Positions 6,697 to 15,130 of a DNA stretch of 15,937 nt are shown here, piece by piece. Source of the DNA: an uncultured Lentisphaeria bacterium (GTDB lineage Bacteria; Verrucomicrobiota; Lentisphaeria; Victivallales; UBA1829); contig CAJKAR010000060.1 in assembly GCA_905197955.1 (NCBI GenBank), positions 1-15,937 on the forward strand, written 5' to 3'. A program made the translations under genes and the position numbers. The first letter of the stretch is position 1, and each line of letters opens with the position of its first letter. The notes beneath the pieces are model-generated. The model was not told where the DNA came from. It saw nothing but the letters and a program-made list of their open reading frames with translations, and did no database searches.

Positions 6697-8832
6697 ATGA
6701 ACAGAACAAGAATTGACGCGATTGAACGAGTGGCCGCCCGGAAGGAAACGGCTGCTGGAACAACGAAATTCGAACTCAGCGATTATGGAAGTGATGTGTT
6801 CAGCATCGAATGCATGCGGGAACGTCTTCCGAAGCCCGTGTTCAAGACCCTCTATAAGACGATTACGGAAGGTTCTCCGCTGGATGCCAGCATCGCGGAC
6901 GATGTCGCCAACGCCATGAAACAGTGGGCGATCGAGAAGGGGGCCACCCATTACACGCACTGGTTCCAGCCTCTGACCGGCGCCACCGCGGAAAAACACG
7001 ATGCGTTTCTGGAACCGGATGGAAATGGAAAAGCGATTTCCGTATTTTCCGGAAAGAATCTGATTGTCGGAGAACCCGATGCCTCCAGTTTCCCCTCCGG
7101 CGGACTCCGTGCCACGTTTGAAGCGCGCGGTTACACGGCGTGGGATCCTTCCAGCCCGGCGTTCATCAAACGTCATCCGAATGGTGCCACGCTCTGCATT
7201 CCGACCGCATTCTGTTCCTATACGGGCGAAGCGCTCGACAAGAAGACTCCGCTTCTGAAATCGACTCAGGCTCTTGCCAAGGCCGTGAAGAGACTGCTCA
7301 AGTGTTTTGGGGAAAACGGCGGCCTGATGCCGAAAGTCACGCTCGGACCCGAACAGGAATACTTCCTGGTGGATAAGAACTTCTATTTTGCGCGTCCCGA
7401 CCTTGTGCAGACCGGACGCACACTCTTCGGAGCTCCTCCTCCGAAGCATCAGCAGCTCGAGGATCATTATTTCGGCACGATCAAGCATCGTGTCCTGAGC
7501 TTCATGAGCGATGTGGAGCGCGAGCTCTGGAGACTCGGCATTCCCGCCAAGACCAGACACAACGAAGTGGCGCCTGCCCAGTACGAACTTGCGCCGCTTT
7601 TCGAAGAGCTCAATCTTGCCTGCGATCACAATATGCTTGTGATGGAAATTCTCAAACAGAAGGCGGAGGAACATGGCTTCATCTGCCTGCTGCATGAGAA
7701 GCCGTTTGCCGGCATCAACGGCTCCGGCAAGCACAACAACTGGTCGGTCAGCTACGGCGACCGCAATCTGCTGAATCCCGGCAGCGATCCGCACCAGAAC
7801 GCGATCTTCCTGACCACGCTCTGCGCCGTGATCCAGGCGGTGGACCGGCATGCTGATCTGCTTCGGGTGGCGACAGCCGGAGCGGGGAACGATCACCGTC
7901 TCGGTGCAAACGAGGCACCCCCGGCGATCATCTCGATCTTCCTCGGCGAACAGCTGACGGATGTGATTGAACAGATCGAAAAGGGCTGTCTGAAATCTTC
8001 CAAGCATGGAAGTCTCATGAAGATCGGGGTCGATACGCTTCCGCCTCTGCCGCGCGATGCGACCGACCGCAACAGAACCAGTCCGTTTGCATTCACGGGA
8101 AATAAATTTGAGTTCCGTGCTCCCGGTTCCAGCCAGTCCTGCGCCGGGGCGAACATCGTGATCAACACGATCGTTGCCGAGTCGCTGGACGAGATCGCTT
8201 CTGAACTCGAAAAGTTCCCGAAGAAGAGTTTCAATGAAAAGCTTCAGCTTCTTCTTCAGAAGATCATCAAGGAGCACAAGCGGGTCATCTTCAACGGCGA
8301 CGGTTACACGGCTGCGTGGAAGAAAGAGGCCGCCAAACGCGGTCTGCCGAACTTCCCCTCCACGCCGGAAGCCCTCGGCGCATTTGTCTCCGAGAAGAGC
8401 AAGGAGCTGTTCGGCAAATTCAACGTCTTCACCGAAGCTGAACTGGAATCCCGGTATGAGATCTTTATGGAGGAGTATGCCAAGAAGATCAAAATCGAAG
8501 GTGAACTTTCCCTCAGTCTGGCAAGAACCGTGATTATGCCTGCCGCCTCCAAACAGCTGGCGGAACTGGCGGAATCCATTATGAACCAGAAGAATGCCGG
8601 AATCGCGGCCGGACTCGCGGCTAAGAAGGCGATGGCGGAAACCATCGGCGGACTTCTCGACAATGTGGATTCCTGCTGCAAGGATCTGGAGGAGGCGCTC
8701 AAGACCGGCAATCAGGCTCCGGTGGTGAAGGCGATGGCGGCTCTGCGTCACAACGTCGATGCACTGGAACTCAATGTTGATGATGAGCTCTGGCCTCTGC
8801 CGAAATATCGCGAGATGCTCTTCATCTCCTGA
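6697..8832 (+). CDS. glnN: Type III glutamine synthetase (GSIII)
   Basis: This cytoplasmic enzyme makes glutamine from glutamate, ammonium and ATP, and with GltBD it forms the GS-GOGAT cycle. From the ATG at 6697 the protein has 711 residues, typical for the large GSIII class and much longer than the roughly 450-residue GlnA type I. The GSIII-specific N-terminal region (YGSDVFSIECM, then GATHYTHWFQPL) is intact. Catalytic-core motifs follow in order: GPEQEYFLVD with metal-binding glutamates near 217-226, NEVAPAQYELAP, NGSGKHNNWS near 341-350, GNDHRLGANEAPPAI from 397, and NKFEFRAPGSSQS. A helical C-terminal extension also fits GSIII. The tyrosine adenylylation site of GSI is not expected in this class. 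The gene is monocistronic, with a sigma-54 promoter upstream and a terminator at 8861. It reads divergently from gltB. In-frame codons back to 6607 are judged non-coding. Confidence 0.96.
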   Translation: MNRTRIDAIERVAARKETAAGTTKFELSDYGSDVFSIECMRERLPKPVFKTLYKTITEGSPLDASIADDVANAMKQWAIEKGATHYTHWFQPLTGATAEKHDAFLEPDGNGKAISVFSGKNLIVGEPDASSFPSGGLRATFEARGYTAWDPSSPAFIKRHPNGATLCIPTAFCSYTGEALDKKTPLLKSTQALAKAVKRLLKCFGENGGLMPKVTLGPEQEYFLVDKNFYFARPDLVQTGRTLFGAPPPKHQQLEDHYFGTIKHRVLSFMSDVERELWRLGIPAKTRHNEVAPAQYELAPLFEELNLACDHNMLVMEILKQKAEEHGFICLLHEKPFAGINGSGKHNNWSVSYGDRNLLNPGSDPHQNAIFLTTLCAVIQAVDRHADLLRVATAGAGNDHRLGANEAPPAIISIFLGEQLTDVIEQIEKGCLKSSKHGSLMKIGVDTLPPLPRDATDRNRTSPFAFTGNKFEFRAPGSSQSCAGANIVINTIVAESLDEIASELEKFPKKSFNEKLQLLLQKIIKEHKRVIFNGDGYTAAWKKEAAKRGLPNFPSTPEALGAFVSEKSKELFGKFNVFTEAELESRYEIFMEEYAKKIKIEGELSLSLARTVIMPAASKQLAELAESIMNQKNAGIAAGLAAKKAMAETIGGLLDNVDSCCKDLEEALKTGNQAPVVKAMAALRHNVDALELNVDDELWPLPKYREMLFIS

Positions 8833-8860
8833 TCGAAGAGTTTTCAGAAGCTGAGAAGAT

Positions 8861-8897
8861 GCCCCTGAAACGGAAGTTCTGTTTCAGGGGCGTTTTG
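8861..8897 (+). terminator. Intrinsic terminator after glnN
   Basis: GCCCCTGAAAC (8861-8871) and GTTTCAGGGGC (8881-8891) form a perfect 11-bp stem around a 9-nt loop, followed by GTTTTG. It lies 28 nt after the glnN stop. Confidence 0.88.
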
Positions 8898-8964
8898 CAT
8901 CTGGTTTCTGGTGTTTCGAGTCGTTGTGAAAACGGAAATTTCGAGGGGTTTTTCCTTCGGATTC

Positions 8965-8993
8965 TGGAAAAAAGCGCGTTGGAATGGTATAAT
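8965..8993 (+). promoter_or_regulatory. Extended -10 promoter for the epimerase-CHR operon
   Basis: TATAAT (8988-8993) is a perfect -10 box with the extended TG element (TGG directly before it). TGGAAA at 8965-8970, 17 bp upstream, is a mediocre -35. The promoter lies after the glnN terminator and about 28 bp before the GTG start, giving a short leader that carries the AGGAGG at 9008-9013. Confidence 0.7.
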
Positions 8994-9020
8994 ACCGGAA
9001 TTGATACAGGAGGAAAAATC

Positions 9021-10019
9021 GTGATTAGAGAGTATGCCGTCGGGGAGGAATCCTATCTTGAAGTTGAAACGGGGGAGTGGAAGGGACGGATGATTCTTTC
9101 CGTCGGCTCCATTCTGCTGGAGCTGACAGAGAAAAAGACCGGATTGAATCTTCTGCGTTCGCCGGAGACAATTGAGGATCTGAAATTTCAGCCGGAGGTT
9201 TACGGATTTCCCGTTCTGATTCCTCCGAACTGCATTCACAAGGGCCTCTTTTCCTGGCGGGGCCGCAACTATCATCTTCCGGTGAACAACCCGTTCGGCA
9301 ATCATATCCATGGAGTTGTCCTGAACCGGAAATGGCATCTTGCCGATTCCGGGGAGGAGAACGGAGCGGTCTGGGTGGAGAGCTCTTACACCTACAATGA
9401 GGAGAACGAAATGTTTGAAGGTTTTCCGCACGAATTCCGCGTGGATCTTCGTTACACGTTTCTGCCGGACAGAGTGTTGCAGCGTCTGACGGTCACGAAT
9501 ATCGGACCGGAGACCATGCCGCTGGGAGTGGGATTCCATTCTACATTCCGCTTTCCCCTCGGCGATCGCTCGCCTGAGGCATACCGTTCCAGCTCGGTAC
9601 GTGTGACCACGGCCGATTTCTACTGGAAATTCGACCGGGAAAAACGGTTTGCCATTACCGGTGAAAAGGCTCGGTGGAACAGATATGATGATTTTCGTCA
9701 CGGAAAGATCATCAACCGCGAGCCGGTTTCCAAACAGTGCCCTGTGGCCGAGGACTGGATCGACGGCAAATCGTTCCGGGGAGCGATTCTGGATTTTCCT
9801 GTTCCCCGCATAAAGGTTGTCTACCGCTGGGATGAGAAGTTCGGCCAGGCGGCGCTCTGGAACCGGGAGGGGATGGAGGACTTCTTCTGTGCGGAACCCA
9901 TGAGCTGGATGGCGGATTCTCCGAATCTGCCGCTGCCGGAATCGGTGACCGGACTCTATCCGCTGGAGCCGGGAGAGGTCTGGAGCGCGGAAAACACGAT
10001 ATCCGTGGAGAGATACTGA
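9021..10019 (+). CDS. Aldose 1-epimerase-like protein (GalM superfamily)
   Basis: This protein probably interconverts the alpha and beta anomers of an aldose or sugar derivative in the cytoplasm, since no signal peptide is visible. It starts at GTG 9021, giving 332 residues, because AGGAGG (9008-9013) is 7 nt upstream and a strong promoter ends at 8993. Upstream in-frame codons back to 8859 run through the glnN terminator. Residues expected for catalysis in galactose mutarotases are present: H97 in GNHIHG, H173 in GVGFHSTF, and a candidate base E292 in AEPMSW. The fold is the expected all-beta sandwich. The true substrate is unclear, since many GalM-like proteins act on sugars other than galactose, and no galactose operon genes are nearby. 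The stop is 2 bp before the first CHR gene, so the two are co-transcribed. Confidence 0.85.
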   Translation: MIREYAVGEESYLEVETGEWKGRMILSVGSILLELTEKKTGLNLLRSPETIEDLKFQPEVYGFPVLIPPNCIHKGLFSWRGRNYHLPVNNPFGNHIHGVVLNRKWHLADSGEENGAVWVESSYTYNEENEMFEGFPHEFRVDLRYTFLPDRVLQRLTVTNIGPETMPLGVGFHSTFRFPLGDRSPEAYRSSSVRVTTADFYWKFDREKRFAITGEKARWNRYDDFRHGKIINREPVSKQCPVAEDWIDGKSFRGAILDFPVPRIKVVYRWDEKFGQAALWNREGMEDFFCAEPMSWMADSPNLPLPESVTGLYPLEPGEVWSAENTISVERY

Positions 10020-10021
10020 GT

Positions 10022-10633
10022 ATGGAAAACAGGGAGAATAAGCCGACAGAAGAGAATCGGCTGTGGACGCTGTTCAAGGTCTTTTTCAAGATCTCGGCGG
10101 TGTCGGTCGGCGGAGGGCTGACGATGCTGCCGCTGATGGACAGGGAGTTTGTGGAGAAACGAAACTGGATGAGCGAATCCGATATGGTGGATGTCGTGGC
10201 GATTGTGCAGTCGGTTCCCGGGATCATTGCGGTGAATATGGCGATTCTGATCGGGCAGCGGACCGCGGGACTGGCGGGAGCGATTGTCGCATCGGTCGGA
10301 GTGGTGATTCCGCCGGTGGTGGTGATCGTGGTGATTGCCGCGCTTCTGTTCCAGCTTTCCGGAAATGCGACGGCCGATCATATTTTCACGGGAGTTCGTG
10401 CCGCGGTTTCGGCGCTGATTCTGCTTTCCGTGATCAAGATGTCGAAAAGCATTCTGAAAAGTCCGGTGCCGATTGTGATTGCGATTCTCGGATTCCTGCT
10501 GCTGGTGGTGTTTGATGTGGATGCCGTCGGACTGATTGTGGCTTCTGCGTTTGCGGGGCTGCTGATCGCGGGGATCAGCAGGCTTCGGAAAAAACAGCTT
10601 GAGTTGCGCGGAGGGGAGGGAGAGAAAAAATGA
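10022..10633 (+). CDS. CHR (chromate transporter family) half-protein, first subunit
   Basis: This is a 203-residue integral membrane protein of the short-chain CHR family. In this family two half-length proteins, encoded in tandem with opposite membrane orientation, make up one transporter. The family signature FFKISAVSVGGG lies near residues 22-33 and the VPGIIAVN segment near 65-72. Several hydrophobic helices follow, with strong ones near 80-115 and 150-185, then a charged tail. The ATG at 10022 is 2 bp after the epimerase stop, with GGAG inside that gene's last codons, so translation is probably coupled. The last 4 bp overlap the start of the second subunit (ATGA). Family members have been linked to chromate efflux, but that is often an annotation default, and the natural substrate here is unknown. 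Confidence 0.85.
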   Translation: MENRENKPTEENRLWTLFKVFFKISAVSVGGGLTMLPLMDREFVEKRNWMSESDMVDVVAIVQSVPGIIAVNMAILIGQRTAGLAGAIVASVGVVIPPVVVIVVIAALLFQLSGNATADHIFTGVRAAVSALILLSVIKMSKSILKSPVPIVIAILGFLLLVVFDVDAVGLIVASAFAGLLIAGISRLRKKQLELRGGEGEKK

Positions 10634-11229
10634 CTTTGCTTCAGATGTATCTTCTGTTTGTCAAGATCGGTGCGTTCACGTTCGGCGGAGGGTATGCGAT
10701 GATTCCGCTGTTTCAGACGGAGCTGGTGAACAACTATCATTTTATGACGAATGCGCAGTTTGCCAATTTCGTTGCGCTGGCGCAGGTGACTCCGGGACCA
10801 GTCGGGCTGAATGCCGCAACGTATGTCGGATATCAGTGCGGAGTGCAGAACATCGGGGGGATGTTTGGCGGAGCAATTGGAGGAGTGGTCGGAACGCTGG
10901 GGGTGATGACGCCGTCGCTGATTATCGTGACGCTGATCGCCTATTTTATTCAGGTGTTCAAAGACAATCCGATTGTGAAGGCTGTGCTTTCCGGTATCCG
11001 TCCCGCGACCCTCGGACTGATCGCCGCTGCCGTGATTTTCTTTGCCGAGACCTCGGTCTTTACGGCCCCACTGCGGAATCTCTGGACGAAAGGAGCCTCC
11101 TTCGGCATCTGCTGGCAGGGAGTGCTGATTTTCGCTCTGGTTCTTTTCGTTGAACTGAAGTGGAAACTGAATCTGATTTACGTCTTGATCGGTTCTGCGA
11201 TTTTGAGTTATTTTCTTTTCCTGATTTGA
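10630..11229 (+). CDS. CHR (chromate transporter family) half-protein, second subunit
   Basis: This is the partner of the preceding CHR half-protein, 199 residues long and predicted to sit in the inner membrane. It has the same signature in its own version: FVKIGAFTFGGGYAMIPL near residues 10-27 and TPGPVGLNAAT near 54-64. Hydrophobic helices follow near 78-110, 122-150 and 165-199, and the protein ends inside a helix (SYFLFLI). A purine-rich GGAGGGGAGGGAGAG track precedes the ATG, which overlaps the upstream stop codon by 4 bp, as is common for subunits made in equal amounts. The two halves are clearly divergent from each other, so this is an old duplication and not a recent repeat. A terminator follows at 11253. 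Confidence 0.86.
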   Translation: MTLLQMYLLFVKIGAFTFGGGYAMIPLFQTELVNNYHFMTNAQFANFVALAQVTPGPVGLNAATYVGYQCGVQNIGGMFGGAIGGVVGTLGVMTPSLIIVTLIAYFIQVFKDNPIVKAVLSGIRPATLGLIAAAVIFFAETSVFTAPLRNLWTKGASFGICWQGVLIFALVLFVELKWKLNLIYVLIGSAILSYFLFLI

Positions 11230-11252
11230 CGTTTGCCCTTTGCTCTATAAGA

Positions 11253-11294
11253 AAGCCCGGTGCGCGTGAGAAATGCGGACCGGGCTTCTTTTGT
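11253..11294. terminator. Bidirectional terminator between convergent operons
   Basis: AAGCCCGGT (11253-11261) pairs perfectly with ACCGGGCTT (11279-11287). On the plus strand CTTTTGTTTT follows. On the minus strand TCTTATAG follows, which is weaker. It lies between the stops of the second CHR gene (11229) and the GH2-like gene (11312) and plausibly ends both transcripts. Confidence 0.85.
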
Positions 11295-11311
11295 TTTGTG
11301 CGAAAAAGGGT

Positions 11312-14300
11312 TTACCAGTGATAATACCGGTAGGGATTGTCTTCCTCAACAGGATCCTGAACGTAGAAGCTGTTGAGCCACGGCTTTGCTTTTGGCGATT
11401 CCGCAAAGCGTTTCAGAAGAACGCATTCCGATGGGATGCCCGCATTGTTCAGCAGACGGGACATCAGGTTGCTTCTCCGCCGGAACGAGGTCCGCAGATG
11501 GAAGAGGGTGCGATAGTCCAGTTTGTCCGCCGTTACGGAACAGATGACGACCGATCCTTTTCCGATCATGATGCGATCCAGTTCCGCATCGTTTTTTGTG
11601 ACGGCATAGTCGAGCCGAGTCTGGAAGTAGGTATCCATATTGGAGATTCCGGCGAATTCCGGATAATTCAGGTTTGCGAGGCGCGACGGCTGATTTTTCA
11701 GATCCTTTGCATTGATTTTTCCCGGAAAGAGTGCATTCAGTTCCTTCGCCTTGAGTCCGAAGCAGAGGACCCTTGTTCCGCCTTCGACCATCCGGGTGAG
11801 GTTCGGATATCTCTCAGCACCGGGGCCGATCACGAGCACCTGCGCATCCAGGCTCGCTGCCGGATTGCGGAAGCCGAGTTTCGCAATTTCGTTCCGGAAT
11901 GTTTCGCCGCCGAGAATGCTCCAGCTCCTTAGTTTATTCTCAGGCGGATTTTCCAGGGATTGCAGAAGATTGGCAACCATCCGCATTGCGGCGGGTTCCG
12001 TTTCGCTTCTTCCGGTTACCTCAAGCTGGCAGAAGAGGATTCGCCCTTTCCCTTCGCGGTATTCGAGCAGGGGGGCGTACTGGAGACTGAATCCGCCGTC
12101 GAGGACGGGCATGAAGTTGCCGATGGTTGGTTTTTCGATCAGGGCATCGGCGACGGTTCCCCGGTTTCCGCACCGCCAGACCCGGTGTGTTTTGAATCCG
12201 CACCAGGTCCACGGGGGACAGAAGAATTCATTATAGTTCAGCATCGGCGGAAGAAGAGTCGATTCTCCGCGCCAGTCGGCGAAGAGCGGTTCGCTTGTTT
12301 CCTTCAGCAGAGGATTCCGGGAATCGCGAAAGAAAAGTTTGCGCAGTCCGATTTCGTTGATCCGGAAGCCGAGACGTTCCAGAGCGGGTGTCTGCTGTTC
12401 GAAGATCAGCACCTGTTGTCCCTTGCGGACTGCGTCGAGATTCGGAAGAGCTCCTTTCGCGGAGAGCGCCTCCCTGCCGATGATGACCGTTTTATAGCGG
12501 GAAAGATTGTCGCGGAGCCCGACTTTACGGTAACGGATATTGCATTGTTTCAGCAGAGCTTCGGTCATGCCTTTCGGATCGTACAGCGCGGCGATGGTTC
12601 GTCCCGGCGCGGTGCTCTTTGCGGAGGGAATCACTTGAAAAGTGAACGAATCTTTCCGGAGAGTCCCATCGGAAAAACGGAATTCTGCGTTCAATTCGAA
12701 CGATCCGCGCTTCAGATCAGAGGGAAGGGGGAGTTTCACAGTCTGGAAAGAGCGGTGGCCGGCGGGAATACGGACTTTGCCTGTCCGCTTTGTTTCGGGA
12801 CGGTCCTTGAGCATCAGCAGCCAGGAGCAGTCAAGATCCCGGCGTTTATCATTGATCATTACAAGAGTTTTTGCGATGCGTTCTCCCGGCAGATAGACAT
12901 GTTCTTTCGTCGTGAAAACTTTGCCCCCGCCGATGAAGCCGATCAGTGGCGCGCCCCAGTGCTGGATGGCTTTCCCTAGATGGCTCAGACGATAGGCTTC
13001 CGGATAGATGGTCAGGGGATACTTGTCGTGACCGACGAAATCGGGAACAAGTCCCGGTTGATTAAGGTTTTTATAACGGTCCGGCCACTCTTTCGATTTC
13101 CATTCGCCGGGGAGGCGGATGTAGTTGGAATCGTAGTCCCACGGCAGCATCATGGAAAGATTCCATGCGCGCATGGAGCGGTAGTTGTCCGCGAAGAAAT
13201 CTCCTTGCAGGCGGTTGACGATGTCGAATCGTTCAAAGAGCGTGAATCTTCCGAAGTGAACCGGTTTCCCGTCGTTTTTGATGATCCGGTCCAGCAGTTC
13301 GAGACGTTGTGGGGTCCATTCACCGACCTTGTCGCCGTAGTAGGCGGAGACATATTCGGCATCCCAGGGCGTCTGAATGTGTGGGCGGCTCCAGACCCAT
13401 CCGCGGAAACTGGAAAACGAGGCACTGTGAGGCGGTCCCCATTCGACCAGTGCCAGCGGCATTTTTCCACGTTTGCTGTAATACTCCAGCCAGTCGCTGC
13501 GTTCCTGGAGCGGTGCCCAGTTCAGATACATGTTCAGCGTGTACTGCCCGCAGAGACTGCCGGAGGAGTGGATATAGACCGGGTGTGCCGGATCGATTTC
13601 CCGGATGATTTTCTGCGTTTCCTCGGCGTTGCGCCGGTTTTTCTCTTTGGGTTCGCGTTCGCCTTTCGCTTTTGACGCGACATAATCGCCGCCGAGACGG
13701 GTCGGATTCTGATCTCCCCAGGCACCGGTGCAGTTGTGGGTCGTGGCGTACATGACAAGTGACGGATGGTTCCAGTAGAGACGAATCAGGTATTCCGTGA
13801 GTTTGCGGTACTCCGCGCGCTTCTGCGGATCCGTGTCGAGGGCGCTGTTGAACGCGCGGGGATGCGGAAGCGAGAAGGAGTGCAGAAAACCTGTGTTGTC
13901 GGCAGCTTCGAAAAAGCCGCGGATGTAGCCGGTGGCTCCTTCATTGAAATTGTAGTTTTCACTGATTGCGAAATTGTATCCCATCTTTTTGAGGCGTCTG
14001 AGAGTCATTTCCGCCAGCGGCCGACTGGATTTGTCAGAAGCCCAGAAATAGCTGTAGTTTCCGGGAATGTATGCCAGCAGATGGAGCGGTTTGCCGTTGA
14101 GAACATAGTCCTGCCCCTGGATTGAGAATTCGCGGAATCCGAATTTTTCCGGAAGAGTCGTATCGACAAGTCTGCCATTTTCGTAAAGTTTCAGGGTTCC
14201 ATGATAGAAGTTCTCCGGGGTATCAATATCCCAGAGTTTCGGATCGGTCCACGGAGCGGAGAATTCCCAGTGTCCCTGCTTCAGCATCTTCTTCGTGAGA

Positions 14301-15091
14301 AGCGGACTCCGGAAGGTTTTGACCGTTTTTCCGGAGGGATCGCGGATTTCCGCTTCGATCGTGTATTGCTTTCCTTCGGCTGGATTCGCCGGAATCACGT
14401 GGAAAGTGATCTGCTTTTTCTCCACCGAAGTGATGAAGTGGGTGTGCTCAATCCGGGTTTCCGGAACGATGTTCAGGAACACGTCGCCGACGATTCCCTT
14501 GTTCCGGATGCGCGACGCCACCTTGTAGATGTTGTTGATGTCCATGATGACATATTCCTCCGCGGAGGAAGGGATCGCCGAGACACGGATTGTGAGCTCC
14601 TGAGATTTTCCGCGGCGGATGAACGGTGTGATGTCGAGGGAACCGCCGGGGAAGAGGATTTTTCCTGCTTCCTTTCCGTCGATATAGATGGTTCCGCGCG
14701 TCTGGATATGCTGGATTTCCAGAAAGACGCGGTTGTTTTTCCGCTCTTCAGGAACCCGGAAGGTTCTGCGGTACCAAGCCGTATGCCATTTTGCTTTTTT
14801 CGGTGCGTTTTCCGGTAGATTCATCACCCGCATGGTTTCCCACGGATAGGGGACTTTTGCATAACCCCAGCCGACTGAATTATCGGGAGCTTTCGCCTGC
14901 GGATCAAGGGTCTCCGCGACTGGAGAAAAAGCCCAGTATCCGTTCAGACAAGCCTGTTCCCGTTCGCTGTTTTTTCGGATTCCGGGAGCATCCCAGGAAA
15001 AGTCGCCGAGCCCCGGAAGCAATGGGGATGCGGCAGAAAGAAGCCCTGTCACTCCGGTAAGGATCAGAAGAGAAAGAAAATGTCGTTTCAT
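11312..15091 (-). CDS. Large secreted GH2-like glycoside hydrolase with tandem C-terminal modules
   Basis: The 1259-residue protein has a signal peptide (MKRH, hydrophobic run 5-20, likely cut after SAA near 22), so it is exported. Regions in order: a jelly-roll sugar-binding domain (about 45-210), an Ig-like domain (about 211-325), a clan GH-A barrel (about 326-650), another beta domain (about 725-825), then two related Rossmann/amidotransferase-like modules (about 830-1045 and 1055-1220). The protein ends in an aromatic tail, NPYRYYHW. E550 in ALVEWG fits the GH2 nucleophile. At the acid/base position, where GH2 enzymes have a GNE-type motif after HPS, this protein reads YATTHN (448-453) with no glutamate. 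It may use another residue, bind without cutting, or belong to an uncharted branch. The substrate is unknown. GGAG precedes the ATG. It is the second gene after the prepilin-like gene, 39 bp away. Confidence 0.82.
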   Translation of the reverse strand: MKRHFLSLLILTGVTGLLSAASPLLPGLGDFSWDAPGIRKNSEREQACLNGYWAFSPVAETLDPQAKAPDNSVGWGYAKVPYPWETMRVMNLPENAPKKAKWHTAWYRRTFRVPEERKNNRVFLEIQHIQTRGTIYIDGKEAGKILFPGGSLDITPFIRRGKSQELTIRVSAIPSSAEEYVIMDINNIYKVASRIRNKGIVGDVFLNIVPETRIEHTHFITSVEKKQITFHVIPANPAEGKQYTIEAEIRDPSGKTVKTFRSPLLTKKMLKQGHWEFSAPWTDPKLWDIDTPENFYHGTLKLYENGRLVDTTLPEKFGFREFSIQGQDYVLNGKPLHLLAYIPGNYSYFWASDKSSRPLAEMTLRRLKKMGYNFAISENYNFNEGATGYIRGFFEAADNTGFLHSFSLPHPRAFNSALDTDPQKRAEYRKLTEYLIRLYWNHPSLVMYATTHNCTGAWGDQNPTRLGGDYVASKAKGEREPKEKNRRNAEETQKIIREIDPAHPVYIHSSGSLCGQYTLNMYLNWAPLQERSDWLEYYSKRGKMPLALVEWGPPHSASFSSFRGWVWSRPHIQTPWDAEYVSAYYGDKVGEWTPQRLELLDRIIKNDGKPVHFGRFTLFERFDIVNRLQGDFFADNYRSMRAWNLSMMLPWDYDSNYIRLPGEWKSKEWPDRYKNLNQPGLVPDFVGHDKYPLTIYPEAYRLSHLGKAIQHWGAPLIGFIGGGKVFTTKEHVYLPGERIAKTLVMINDKRRDLDCSWLLMLKDRPETKRTGKVRIPAGHRSFQTVKLPLPSDLKRGSFELNAEFRFSDGTLRKDSFTFQVIPSAKSTAPGRTIAALYDPKGMTEALLKQCNIRYRKVGLRDNLSRYKTVIIGREALSAKGALPNLDAVRKGQQVLIFEQQTPALERLGFRINEIGLRKLFFRDSRNPLLKETSEPLFADWRGESTLLPPMLNYNEFFCPPWTWCGFKTHRVWRCGNRGTVADALIEKPTIGNFMPVLDGGFSLQYAPLLEYREGKGRILFCQLEVTGRSETEPAAMRMVANLLQSLENPPENKLRSWSILGGETFRNEIAKLGFRNPAASLDAQVLVIGPGAERYPNLTRMVEGGTRVLCFGLKAKELNALFPGKINAKDLKNQPSRLANLNYPEFAGISNMDTYFQTRLDYAVTKNDAELDRIMIGKGSVVICSVTADKLDYRTLFHLRTSFRRRSNLMSRLLNNAGIPSECVLLKRFAESPKAKPWLNSFYVQDPVEEDNPYRYYHW

Positions 15092-15130
15092 GATACTCCT
15101 TTTTGAAAAATGAAAATGGTTTGTTTGAAA

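Noticed and set aside
6634..8751. 705-codon open frame on the minus strand opposite glnN
   Set aside because: It is an exact antisense shadow of a fully convincing GSIII gene. The peptide shows no recognisable family motifs and runs of Arg/Leu typical of reversed G/C-biased codons.
8859..9020. Longer N-terminus for the epimerase
   Set aside because: The extra codons cross the glnN terminator and the TATAAT promoter. The GTG at 9021 has an ideal AGGAGG.
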